Positions 6,191-13,723 of a stretch of DNA of 17,136 nt are shown in pieces. The DNA is taken from NCBI GenBank assembly GCA_002700865.1, contig PAFB01000142.1:1-17136 (forward strand), in the 5' to 3' direction. Made by a program: the position numbers and the translations under genes. A model generated the notes under the pieces. It saw nothing but the letters and a program-made list of their open reading frames with translations. It ran no database searches and was not told where the DNA came from. The stretch's first letter is position 1; each line of letters starts with the position of its first letter. The DNA comes from Rhodospirillaceae bacterium (GTDB lineage: Bacteria > Pseudomonadota > Alphaproteobacteria > UBA7985).

Positions 6191-7309
6191 ATGCGTCGAA
6201 AACTGCGTTTTTTCAGAAACCTCGGCCGACGGGCCCAAATTCTGTCAGCAAAAACAGTGGTCGCTGCTGTGCTGCTCGCAGACGTGGCGGCCGGGCAAAC
6301 GCTCAAGCGGGTCAGCCCGACGCTGGAAAATCCGTGGGGCATGAGCTTTGTTGATGCGCAGCAGGTCTTGGTAACTGAGCGGCCCGGTGGGGTCAGGCTG
6401 GTGGACCTTTCGGATGCCAGTGCTGTTGCGTTGGATGGTGTGCCGGACGTGGTGGTGGGCGGCCAGGGAGGCATGCTCGACGTGCTGTATGATCAGGGCG
6501 ATGTTTTCCTCTGTTACACCGGGAAAGCGTCAAAAGGCATGTCGACCACCATGCTGGGCAAAGGGCGGCTGGATGGATCGGCTTTGCGCCGGTTTGAAGT
6601 GTTATTTCAGGCGTCGAATGCCAGCTATGGATTGCACCACTTTGGCTGCCGTATCGGTCTGGACCCGAATGACCACCTTTACCTGAGCATTGGCGATCGT
6701 CTGGACGCAGACAGTGCGCAAGACCCCAACACGCATTTGGGGAGTGTGGTTCGCTTGAACCGTGATGGCAGTGTGCCTTTGGACAATCCGTTTGTCGGTC
6801 AGGCAGAGGGCTTGCCGGAGATCTATTCTTTGGGGCATCGCAACCCTCAGGGCATGAGCGTACACCCCGACACCGGCGCGGTTTGGATCAACGAGCATGG
6901 TCCGCAAGGAGGCGATGAAATCAATATCGTCGCGGCGGGTGAGAACTATGGCTGGCCGCTGCTGACCTTTGGCGAGCAATACGGCGGCGGAACCATCGGG
7001 ATTGGGACCAGCGCGCCGGGCTATGCTGACAGCGTGTGGCACTGGACCCCATCTATTGCGCCCAGTGACATGACCTTCGTTCCGACCGGGTCGCAGTTTC
7101 CGCAGTTCGAGGGCGATCTTCTTGTCACGTCGCTCAAGTTTAAGCGGCTGTATCACGTGCAGGTTGAGGGCGAGGAGATTACCGGTGAGCGCGTTATTCT
7201 GGATCGCCGGCTGGGGCGGTTGCGCGATGTTGAGGTTGGCCCTGATGGGGCGATCTATCTGCTCAATGACGAGACCAATGGTGGGGTATTTCGTCTCAGT
7301 GCGGAATAA
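6191..7309 (+). CDS. Exported PQQ-dependent sugar (aldose) dehydrogenase
   Basis: The product belongs to the soluble aldose sugar dehydrogenase (GSDH/YliI) beta-propeller family, which oxidises aldoses with PQQ and Ca2+ in the periplasm. Signature segments are ENPWGMSFV, TERPGG, GGQGGMLDV (about 90-98), HHFGCRIGLDPN (about 139-150), GHRNPQG (205-211), WINEHGPQGGDEIN (222-235) and ENYGWP, in family order. From ATG 6191 it has 372 residues and a putative signal peptide: a basic stretch with several Arg/Lys, then TVVAAVLLADVAAG. GAGGA lies 10 bases before this ATG. The frame is open further upstream but that part overlaps the divergent spacer and is not family-like. HFGCRI has a Cys where glycine is common. 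No PQQ biosynthesis genes are in the window, so the cofactor must come from elsewhere. Confidence 0.88.
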   Translation: MRRKLRFFRNLGRRAQILSAKTVVAAVLLADVAAGQTLKRVSPTLENPWGMSFVDAQQVLVTERPGGVRLVDLSDASAVALDGVPDVVVGGQGGMLDVLYDQGDVFLCYTGKASKGMSTTMLGKGRLDGSALRRFEVLFQASNASYGLHHFGCRIGLDPNDHLYLSIGDRLDADSAQDPNTHLGSVVRLNRDGSVPLDNPFVGQAEGLPEIYSLGHRNPQGMSVHPDTGAVWINEHGPQGGDEINIVAAGENYGWPLLTFGEQYGGGTIGIGTSAPGYADSVWHWTPSIAPSDMTFVPTGSQFPQFEGDLLVTSLKFKRLYHVQVEGEEITGERVILDRRLGRLRDVEVGPDGAIYLLNDETNGGVFRLSAE

Positions 7310-7385
7310 TCTGACCGCTTCAAGTCTGTGGCTTCCTGTCCTAAGCTGCTTTTCATCAAGTTATGCTTCAGGATGAGTTTCGTTC

Positions 7386-8624
7386 ATGGACATTGCCATT
7401 TACCCCATTCTTCTCGAATGGCTCGAAACGGCCTTTCGTATTGCCCACGTGACCACGGCCATCGCCTGGGTGGGCTCGTCGTTCTATTTCATCGCGCTCG
7501 ATCTGGGTTTGCGGCGGGATGGTTCTTTGCCGGAGAAGGTGAATGGCGAGGAATGGCAGGTACACGGCGGCGGGGTTTACCACGTCCAAAAATACAATGT
7601 CGCGCCGCCCAATCTGCCTGAGCACCTGACCTGGTTCAAATGGGAGAGTTACAGCACGTGGCTCACTGGGTTTGCGATGTTGGTGCTGGTCTACTACTTG
7701 GGCGCGGACTTGTATCTGATTGATACCACCGTTCTTGATATTCCGATCTGGGCAGGGATTTTGATTTCGATTGGGTCAATTGCGCTGGGTTGGCTGTTCT
7801 ATGATCGTCTCTGCAAGAGCCGCTTTGGCAATGATAACACGCGGCTGATGATCTTTCTGTTCCTGGTGCTGGTGGCTTTGGCGTGGGGCTATACACAGGT
7901 GTTCAGCGGGCGTGCGGCCATGCTGCATCTGGGGGCAGCGACGGCGACGATCATGTCGGCCAACGTGTTTATGGTGATCATCCCCAACCAAAAGATTGTG
8001 ACGGCTGATTTGCGTGCTGGGCGCGAGCCGGACCCGAAGTACGGGGTCATCGCCAAGCAGCGTTCGACCCACAACAACTATCTTACGCTGCCCGTCCTGT
8101 TTCTTATGCTGAGCAACCATTACCCGCTGGTATTTGCGAGTAAATACAATTGGCTTATTGCCTCGTTGGTGTTCCTGATCGGTGTGTGTATCCGGCACTT
8201 TTTCAACACACGGGACGCGCGCAAAGGCAATCCCATGTGGACTTGGAGCGCGGCGTTCTTTCTGTTTGCCGTCGTGATCGCGCTGTCAGTGTGGCCCTTC
8301 GTGTTCAAGGGCGACAGGGGGGAGGCGCAGGCTTCGGTGTTGTCGGCCCAGCAGCAACGCCTTATGGCGGCTGATACGTTTGAAGGCGTACACACCATCA
8401 TCACCAACCGCTGCACGGTTTGCCATGCTGAACAGCCCGCGTGGCAGGGGCTCTATGGTGCGCCAAAGGGGGTCGCGCTGGAAGTGCCCGAGCAGACCGC
8501 CCATCACGCGAAACGGATATATCTGCAATCGGCGATCAGTCTTGCCATGCCGCCGTCGAACAAGTCGAATATGTTGCCCGAAGAGCGGTTGTTGATCAAA
8601 CAGTGGTATGAGGCAAATCGTTAG
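7386..8624 (+). CDS. puuD: Membrane urate hydroxylase PuuD with C-terminal cytochrome c motif
   Basis: The 412-residue protein has an N-terminal multi-pass membrane region (roughly eight hydrophobic segments between residues 10 and 307) of the Urate_ox_N type, with RIAHVTTAIAWVGSSFYFIALD, YNVAPPNLPEHLTWFKWESY, and SANVFMVIIPNQ followed by QRSTHNNYLTLPVLFLMLSNHYP. A soluble C-terminal domain carries a haem-binding CTVCH at 343-347 and a later Met (LAMPP) as candidate axial ligand. PuuD oxidises urate to 5-hydroxyisourate, passing electrons to its cytochrome c rather than making peroxide as soluble uricases do. CAGGAT lies 12 bases before ATG 7386. No other purine catabolism genes are adjacent, so it is separated from its usual pathway partners or they lie outside the window. 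Confidence 0.92.
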   Translation: MDIAIYPILLEWLETAFRIAHVTTAIAWVGSSFYFIALDLGLRRDGSLPEKVNGEEWQVHGGGVYHVQKYNVAPPNLPEHLTWFKWESYSTWLTGFAMLVLVYYLGADLYLIDTTVLDIPIWAGILISIGSIALGWLFYDRLCKSRFGNDNTRLMIFLFLVLVALAWGYTQVFSGRAAMLHLGAATATIMSANVFMVIIPNQKIVTADLRAGREPDPKYGVIAKQRSTHNNYLTLPVLFLMLSNHYPLVFASKYNWLIASLVFLIGVCIRHFFNTRDARKGNPMWTWSAAFFLFAVVIALSVWPFVFKGDRGEAQASVLSAQQQRLMAADTFEGVHTIITNRCTVCHAEQPAWQGLYGAPKGVALEVPEQTAHHAKRIYLQSAISLAMPPSNKSNMLPEERLLIKQWYEANR

Positions 8625-8658
8625 CCTCGCCCCGCATCTGCCTTACAGTGTCGCTGCC

Positions 8659-9513
8659 TTAGCGTCGAAGCGAAAATGCGACACCGGCGAGAACCAGCGC
8701 AGCAGCGATGATAAAGGTCGCCGTGACCGTCTCGCCCAAAAGGATCACGCCTCCAACAGCCGTAATGACCGGCACGGTTACCTGTGCCAGCGCTGCTGTT
8801 GTGGTGCGCAGTTGGGGTAGGATCAGGTACCAGAGCGCGTAGCCCATCCCCGAGGTCACAATCCCCGAGGTCAGCGCCAGGCCGATGCCTGCTGCCGTCA
8901 TTGGCGTGGGGGCTGAGCCTGCGGCAGGGACCAGCGTCACGAACCACCACGCAATCACACCTGCAACCGCTGCGTAGACGAAATTCGCCGCCGTGCTGGC
9001 GAGCGGATTGGTCGCGTTCTTGCCGGCAAGCGTGTAGAAGCCCCAGGCGATAGCGCTGGTGATCATCATCGCAGCGAACAGGGGGGATGGTGCGACGGAA
9101 CCGGGTAGCAGGAGCAGCGCCAGACCCGCCAGCGCAATTCCGGTACCAATCCAGCGTTGCACGCTGATTGCTTCCTGCCGCGCTGCCAGCGCCGCGGCAA
9201 ACATAGTCACTTGCACCACACCAAACAGCAGCAGCGCCCCCAGTCCAGCATCGATCCGCAGATAACCATAGGAAAAGCCGATGGCGTACACGGCCAGTGA
9301 AACCGCTCCGACGAGGGTGCCGTTGGTCAACCAACCCAAGGACTGGCGGGACAAGGTTACAATCATCCCCAAGGCCAGCGCACCGCCTCCCAGACGAATG
9401 GCCGCGTAGGCTTCTGCTGAAATCAGGCTGTCAGCCAAAGCCATACGGTTGAGCAGGGAGTTCCCTGCAAAGGCAAAGAGTGTGAGAACGGTCAGAAAGC
9501 CAAGCCGTATCAC
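8659..9513 (-). CDS. EamA/DMT-family membrane transporter
   Basis: The 284-residue product is almost wholly hydrophobic, with about ten transmembrane segments arranged as two EamA repeats (roughly 5-135 and 145-283), as in drug/metabolite transporters. Typical elements include GNSLLNRMAL near the start and the second-repeat ITSAIAWGFYTLAGKNATNPL. Substrate and direction cannot be told from sequence; many members are exporters. It starts with GTG at 9513-9511, sharing the four bases GTGA with the TGA of the dioxygenase gene upstream. This is classic translational coupling, so the two proteins probably act in one pathway. It ends tail to tail with puuD 34 bases away, with no hairpin between them. 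Confidence 0.9.
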   Translation of the reverse strand: MIRLGFLTVLTLFAFAGNSLLNRMALADSLISAEAYAAIRLGGGALALGMIVTLSRQSLGWLTNGTLVGAVSLAVYAIGFSYGYLRIDAGLGALLLFGVVQVTMFAAALAARQEAISVQRWIGTGIALAGLALLLLPGSVAPSPLFAAMMITSAIAWGFYTLAGKNATNPLASTAANFVYAAVAGVIAWWFVTLVPAAGSAPTPMTAAGIGLALTSGIVTSGMGYALWYLILPQLRTTTAALAQVTVPVITAVGGVILLGETVTATFIIAAALVLAGVAFSLRR

Positions 9514-10298
9514 CGGCTGGCAATCACGGGAAACCAGTCTTCGCGCAACCGTTCTCCGGCGCTCATGCCATGGCCGGGGAAGGGGGGTGAGGTCCGGCCA
9601 GGGCGCTCGACAAAGCGGGCGTCGTCGCCGACAAAACGCAACGAGAAGGCCCGGCGGCGCTGGGTGCTAGTATTGCCGCGCGCGCCGTGCAGCGTTTTAA
9701 AGTTAAAGGCGACAGCATCACCGGGTTCCAGAGGCCATTCCATCACGCGCAAGCCGTCTTCATCTGGGTTTGGCACGGGGATGTAATCATCTTCGTTGGG
9801 GTAAAAACTGTCTTCCTTGAGCCATCGGGTCGGCAGGACGGGCTTGGCCCACTGGTGCGAGCCTGCGACGCACCGCAAGGTCGCTTCGGTCACGGGTTCT
9901 ACCGTGGTCCAAAAGCTAACGGTTTGCTGACCTTCGACGAAGTAGTAAGGGCCGTCTTGGTGCCAGGGTGTGGCTTTGGTGGTGCCGGGTTCCTTGACCA
10001 GAACGTGGTCGTGGAAGAACTGCGCTTGGGTGCTGCTCATCAACTGCGCAGCCACATCGGCGGCGGCAGATTGGCGGATCACCCGTTCGAAGGGATCGAT
10101 CCGGTTCCAGTTGCAGTAATCATCAAAAAACCGCCCGCGCTCTCCGTCCTGCAGATTTTCGGCAGCGTAAGGGCCGGGCTCGGCCATGTTTTGCTCGATC
10201 CCCGCAGCGATTTCATCAATCCAGTCGGCAAACAGGCCTTTGACAAGGACAGCGCCATCGCGCTGATAGGCCTCGACGATATCCGGGGTAATTTGCAT
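9510..10298 (-). CDS. Phytanoyl-CoA dioxygenase-family Fe(II)/2-oxoglutarate oxygenase
   Basis: The product matches the PhyH family of 2-oxoglutarate-dependent oxygenases. The metal-binding HxD is in WHQDGPYYF (H113, D115), the distal His in KTLHGARGN (H204), and arginines that could bind 2-oxoglutarate follow (RRRAFSLRF, about 214-222). The segment AGSHQW is also family-typical. These cytosolic enzymes hydroxylate small molecules; the substrate cannot be named. I chose ATG 10298 (262 residues, starting MQITPDIVEAYQRDGAVLVKG), because family members begin with this kind of helix; an in-frame start at 10364 would add 22 unconserved residues and overlap the next gene. The ribosome binding site is weak. 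The stop overlaps the GTG of the EamA transporter gene, suggesting that the transporter moves the substrate or product. Confidence 0.88.
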   Translation of the reverse strand: MQITPDIVEAYQRDGAVLVKGLFADWIDEIAAGIEQNMAEPGPYAAENLQDGERGRFFDDYCNWNRIDPFERVIRQSAAADVAAQLMSSTQAQFFHDHVLVKEPGTTKATPWHQDGPYYFVEGQQTVSFWTTVEPVTEATLRCVAGSHQWAKPVLPTRWLKEDSFYPNEDDYIPVPNPDEDGLRVMEWPLEPGDAVAFNFKTLHGARGNTSTQRRRAFSLRFVGDDARFVERPGRTSPPFPGHGMSAGERLREDWFPVIASR

Positions 10299-10323
10299 AG
10301 CCAGCACTCTTCGGCGGTTGCAC

Positions 10324-10827
10324 TCAACGCTCGTGATTAGAAGCGCTGTCCCCGCGTTGGTCAATAAGGTTCAGCCAAATCGGCAAAGGCTGGCAGGTCA
10401 CCAGAACCAGCAGTGCGGCGAGAATGGCAAGCACAGAGGCCAGAACTTCATTCGCCAGCAACAGCGGCGAGAAGCGGTCCATTTCGATTGCAGCGGCGAT
10501 ATAGGCAAAGAATATGTTGTCAGGCCGATAAAAAGAGATGGCTGAAACCACCGAGTCCAAAACAGCCGCCAGCACCAGCAGCACCCAGCCATATTGAATC
10601 AAACTGCGGCGGCGTGTGACGTGCAGGAAAAGTTCAATCGGTATAAGCAAAACAGCAACCAGAACCCAGGTGTAGAATTTTTGGAACACGGCCTGCAGTT
10701 GGTACCCGTCAATGATGACGAGATAGAAAAACAAGGCATACACAAAAAACGCGACACACAAGGCCAGGAAGCCAAGCACAACGATCAATATCAGGCTGGT
10801 TAGGGCGCGCGTCAGGGTGCCTGTCAT
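10324..10827 (-). CDS. Small hypothetical membrane protein, about four helices
   Basis: I do not recognise a family. From ATG 10827 the product has 167 residues with four hydrophobic stretches: about 8-37, 51-66 (YTWVLVAVLLIPIELFLHV), 76-95 and 122-145. A charged HVTRRRSLIQYG loop lies between the second and third. The C terminus is short and polar. The frame stays open to 10938, with alternative ATGs at 10860 and 10896, but those codons run through AT-rich promoter-like DNA. AAGAAAG about 10 bases before 10827 is a possible ribosome site. It lies 25 bases upstream of the dioxygenase-EamA pair on the same strand, so it may be the first gene of that operon. Confidence 0.6.
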   Translation of the reverse strand: MTGTLTRALTSLILIVVLGFLALCVAFFVYALFFYLVIIDGYQLQAVFQKFYTWVLVAVLLIPIELFLHVTRRRSLIQYGWVLLVLAAVLDSVVSAISFYRPDNIFFAYIAAAIEMDRFSPLLLANEVLASVLAILAALLVLVTCQPLPIWLNLIDQRGDSASNHER

Positions 10828-10886
10828 ACGGTACGAACTTTCTTGTCTAATGCGATCCATATATCTAAAACAGAGAAAATAAAAGC

Positions 10887-10892
10887 TATAAT
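10887..10892 (+). promoter_or_regulatory. Possible -10 box (TATAAT) in divergent spacer
   Basis: TATAAT lies in the AT-rich stretch between the small membrane protein gene (minus) and the CIA30 gene (plus). No good -35 box sits 16-18 bases upstream (TCTAAA there), and the CIA30 start is about 110 bases away. The same bases read ATTATA on the minus strand. It is a weak prediction only. Confidence 0.25.
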
Positions 10893-11002
10893 ACATTTTT
10901 ATGCGGAAGGAATCATTCGGGGAATTGGCTTGAGACAACCATTGAAACGTGGGTTAGGCCGTCTACTTCTTGGGGTGATCTTCAGCAGAGAAGCGAAAGC
11001 CC

Positions 11003-11629
11003 ATGGCTATAAACCGACGCAAAGCGCTGCACATGGCGGCTGGATTGGGAACCGCGCTTGCTGTGGCCGGTCCCCTAACCGCCGGTGCGGCAGGGACCGA
11101 CGACAGTTCAGCCCCGGTAAACCCCGACACACTGATCATCGATGACTTCGCAGCGCCGCCCGAAGCCACCATCGGCGGGCGTTGGTCTTATGTGTCAGAC
11201 CGCGTGATGGGCGGCGTCTCCAACGGGGGCGGGGCCTATGAGACTATTAGTGAGCGCACAGCCATCCGGCTCTTTGGCGACGTCAGTACCGACAATAACG
11301 GTGGTTTCATTCAGATCAGTTTGCGATTGGACGGACGACGTTTGCAGGCTGATCGCTATGCCGGGGTCGAGATCGACGTTTTAGGCAATGGTGAAAACTA
11401 CAACGTCCACGTCACGACAACACGGAGCTTTCCGCCGTGGCGGTTTTACAAACACACGTTTGCCACCAGTGATCAGTGGACCCGGATTCAGTTGCCGTGG
11501 GCGGATTTCAGTAGCGACACGTTCCGCCAGCCGCTGGACCCGAACACGATCAACCGGCTGAACCTGACCGCTTATGCGCGGAATTTTGAAGCCGATTTAG
11601 CCGTGAGCAGGATCGCTCTTTACCGGTGA
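11003..11629 (+). CDS. CIA30-domain protein with Tat-like signal peptide
   Basis: The 208-residue product has the CIA30 (complex I intermediate-associated protein 30, NDUFAF1-like) signature WSYVSDRVMGGVS at about 61-73. Beta-rich segments follow: GGFIQISLRL, YAGVEIDVLGNGENYNVHVTT, WTRIQLPWADF and INRLNLTAYAR, as in this galactose-binding-like jelly-roll fold. The N terminus MAINRRKALHMAAGLGTALAVAGPL has a twin arginine followed by a hydrophobic stretch and an Ala-rich cleavage region (TAGAAG), so I read it as a Tat or twin-arginine-like export signal. Mitochondrial CIA30 helps assemble complex I; the role of bacterial members is not settled, and an exported one would not obviously do that job. 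The gene is alone, divergent from the membrane protein gene, and followed by the hairpin array. Confidence 0.83.
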   Translation: MAINRRKALHMAAGLGTALAVAGPLTAGAAGTDDSSAPVNPDTLIIDDFAAPPEATIGGRWSYVSDRVMGGVSNGGGAYETISERTAIRLFGDVSTDNNGGFIQISLRLDGRRLQADRYAGVEIDVLGNGENYNVHVTTTRSFPPWRFYKHTFATSDQWTRIQLPWADFSSDTFRQPLDPNTINRLNLTAYARNFEADLAVSRIALYR

Positions 11630-11698
11630 TGGTTGGCGTCCTTGCTGACAGCGCTCTTCGCCTTGACGCGTGAAGCTGGCATAAGGCTTCTGATGAAC

Positions 11699-11837
11699 GG
11701 CGCTGGGTAGCGCCCTGGGAAACGCGCTGGGTAGCGCCTTGGCGAACGGCGCTGGGTAGCGCCTAAGCAAACGGCGCTAGGTAGCGCCTTGGTAAACGCG
11801 CTAGGTAGCGCCTAGGCGAACAGCGCTGGGTAGCGCC
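11699..11837. repeat. Six tandem hairpin repeats, period 24-25 bp
   Basis: Six copies of a 16-base core, GGCGCTGGGTAGCGCC, start at 11699, 11723, 11748, 11773, 11797 and 11822. Each core is a hairpin with a 5-6 bp stem (GGCGCT/AGCGCC) and a 4-base loop, GGGT in units 1, 2, 3 and 6 and AGGT in units 4 and 5. Units 2 and 5 have lost one G, giving a period of 24 where others have 25. Spacers of 8-9 bases are related (mostly T-x-x-x-x-A-A), so the whole block is a tandem repeat and not a CRISPR array. A degenerate partial copy may start near 11650. No T-run follows. It lies between the CIA30 gene and psuK. Confidence 0.95.
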
Positions 11838-11853
11838 TGTGGAGTGTTAAACA

Positions 11854-11874
11854 ATGAGAACGGCTTGTCGGTGA
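11854..11874 (+). other. Possible six-codon leader ORF overlapping the psuK start
   Basis: ATG 11854 opens a frame encoding MRTACR and stops at TGA 11872-11874. It has a good ribosome site, GGAG at 11841-11844, 9 bases upstream. Its stop codon overlaps GTG 11871 (GTGA), an in-frame start for psuK. A leader peptide feeding ribosomes to psuK is inferred; nothing proves that it is translated. Confidence 0.3.
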
Positions 11875-12809
11875 AACCTGACACCAAACTCCCTCCTGTC
11901 GTCGTGATCGGGGGTGCCAATATGGACCTAACGGGCCAAGCCGACGTGCCCCTGCGGGCTGGTGACAGCTTGCCCGGGCAGGTGCTGGCCAGCGCAGGTG
12001 GGGTTGGGCGGAACATTGCTGAGGCGCTGGCGCGGCTGGGGCGCTTTACCAAGCTTATCGCCGCGCTGGGTGATGACGGCTTTGCTGAAGACATCGTGCG
12101 CCAGACCTCCGTTGCCGGCGTGGACTTGCGCGCGACCCTGCGTGTCCCAGAGCAGCGGACTTCTACCTATTTGTCGGTTTTGGATGCTGGCGGCGAAATG
12201 CAGCTTGCGATCAATGATATGTCACTGGTCGAGGCACTCACCCCGCGCGTTTTATCTGAGCGACACCGTGATCTGGAGGATGCGCTGGCTTGGGTGATCG
12301 ATGCCAACCTGAGCGAAGCAGCCCTTGCGCATTTGTTTGAGACCGCCACGCCCGGTGTTCCGGTCTTTGCTGAGCCTGTCAGCGTCATGAAGGCAGCTAA
12401 ACTGCGCCCTTGGCTGGGCCGAATCTCACTCCTGAAGCCCAACCGCCTCGAAGCCGCTGCGTTAACCGGCCTTCCCGAAGACAGCCCGCCGCAGGCCTTT
12501 GCCGATGCGCTCCATGATCTTGGGGTTGCAAGGGTGGTTATTTCGCTGGGGCAGGCGGGAATATGGGGCAGCGACCGACAGGGTGCGGCTCTGATGCAGC
12601 CGAGCTTTCCTGTGCCGATCAAGTCCGTAACCGGAGCAGGCGATACCCTGATGGCGGCTCTGGTTGATACCTTTTTGGCCCGTCAGTCCTTGGCTGAAGC
12701 GCTGCCTTGGGCGCAGGCGGCGGCGAGTTTGTCCCTGCAATCATCCAAGGCCATCCACCCCGGCCTGTGTCAGGCCGCTGTCCTAGCAGAACAAGAGGCT
12801 CACCGATGA
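11871..12809 (+). CDS. psuK: Pseudouridine kinase (PfkB/ribokinase family)
   Basis: The product is a PfkB-family sugar kinase: an N-terminal VVVIGGANMDLTG, a glycine pair region ASAGGVGRNIAEALARLG, LLKPNRLEA, and the C-terminal signature SVTGAGDTLMAAL, whose Asp is the catalytic base. Placement directly before psuG, with an ATGA overlap, identifies it as the kinase that phosphorylates pseudouridine to pseudouridine 5'-phosphate. I start it at GTG 11871 (312 residues); the frame is also open from GTG 11844 (321 residues), but neither start has a good ribosome site, while the out-of-frame ATG 11854 does. The six-hairpin array ends 33 bases upstream of GTG 11871, so it would be part of the psuK leader if transcription begins earlier. 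Function is confident, start is not. Confidence 0.9.
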   Translation: MKPDTKLPPVVVIGGANMDLTGQADVPLRAGDSLPGQVLASAGGVGRNIAEALARLGRFTKLIAALGDDGFAEDIVRQTSVAGVDLRATLRVPEQRTSTYLSVLDAGGEMQLAINDMSLVEALTPRVLSERHRDLEDALAWVIDANLSEAALAHLFETATPGVPVFAEPVSVMKAAKLRPWLGRISLLKPNRLEAAALTGLPEDSPPQAFADALHDLGVARVVISLGQAGIWGSDRQGAALMQPSFPVPIKSVTGAGDTLMAALVDTFLARQSLAEALPWAQAAASLSLQSSKAIHPGLCQAAVLAEQEAHR

Positions 12810-13723
12810 TCCATGCCATGATCAAAACGTCCGCACCGGTACGCGAAGCACTGGCGGAGGGGCAGCCGGTGGTCGCGCTGGAGTCCACGATCATCAGCCA
12901 CGGCATGCCCTATCCCCGCAACGTCGAAACGGCGCTGTCGGTCGAGCAGCACGTTCGGGACAACGGCGCAGTACCTGCGACAATCGCAGTGATCGGCGGT
13001 AAGCCTACCGTGGGCCTGACGCCGGATCAGATCGAGTACTTGGGCCGTGAAGGCCTCAACGTTACAAAAGTCAGCCGCCGTGATCTGCCTTCGATAATGG
13101 CTACTGGCCGAGATGGCGCAACGACAGTGGCCTCGACGATGATCCTCGCGGCGCGCGCCGGTATTCGGGTGTTTGCGACGGGCGGCATAGGCGGGGTGCA
13201 TCGCGGCGCTGAGGACTCAATGGACGTTTCGGCAGATTTGCAGGAACTCGCCCAGACCGATGTTGCGGTCGTCTGTGCCGGGGCCAAGGCGATTTTGGAT
13301 TTGCCCAAGACGCTCGAATACCTCGAAACCCACGGGGTTCCCGTACTCGGTTTTGGCACTGACGATTTGCCCGGTTTTTATACCCGCGAAACCGGGTTGC
13401 GGGTTGATCACCGCGTTGAAAGTGCCGCAGAAATCGCCGCCTTGCTGCGGGCAAAGTGGGATTTCGGGCTCAGCGGTGGCGTGCTCGTAACCAACCCTGT
13501 CCCGGTGGAATTCGCCATGGCGCGTGATCCTATCGACAGGGCGGTCGAGCAAGCCTTGGCAGAAGCCCAGGCGCAAGGGGTCAAGGGCAAAGATTCGACG
13601 CCCTTTCTGCTCGCGCGGGTGACAGAGCTAACGGGCGGCGACAGTCTGGCAACCAACATTCGTCTGGTTGAAAACAATGCGCGGTTAGCGGCTCAAATTG
13701 CTCTCGAAATCGCGAAAGCCTAG
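12806..13723 (+). CDS. psuG: Pseudouridine-5'-phosphate glycosidase
   Basis: The 305-residue product shows the full PsuG pattern. ALESTIISHGMPYPRN carries the conserved Glu, VTKVSRRDLP the lysine equivalent to E. coli K93, GGIGGVHRGAEDSMDVSADL the His and metal-binding Asp residues, and GAKAILDL the lysine that attacks the ribose. Family segments ATGRDGATTVASTM and GFGTDDLPGFY follow. The enzyme splits the C-C bond of pseudouridine 5'-phosphate to give uracil and ribose 5-phosphate, using Mn2+. The ATG at 12806 overlaps the psuK stop (ATGA), and AAGAGG lies 8 bases upstream. The 3' end overlaps the convergent DMSP-lyase-like gene by 39 bases. Longer upstream frames lie inside psuK and are not real. 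Confidence 0.95.
   Translation: MIHAMIKTSAPVREALAEGQPVVALESTIISHGMPYPRNVETALSVEQHVRDNGAVPATIAVIGGKPTVGLTPDQIEYLGREGLNVTKVSRRDLPSIMATGRDGATTVASTMILAARAGIRVFATGGIGGVHRGAEDSMDVSADLQELAQTDVAVVCAGAKAILDLPKTLEYLETHGVPVLGFGTDDLPGFYTRETGLRVDHRVESAAEIAALLRAKWDFGLSGGVLVTNPVPVEFAMARDPIDRAVEQALAEAQAQGVKGKDSTPFLLARVTELTGGDSLATNIRLVENNARLAAQIALEIAKA

Noticed and set aside
9687..10340. 217-codon plus-strand frame opposite the dioxygenase gene
   Set aside because: The minus strand carries all the PhyH motifs; the plus-strand translation has no recognisable pattern.
11699..11837. CRISPR array
   Set aside because: The spacers are only 8-9 bases and related to each other, the 16-base repeats are far too short, and no cas genes are present.
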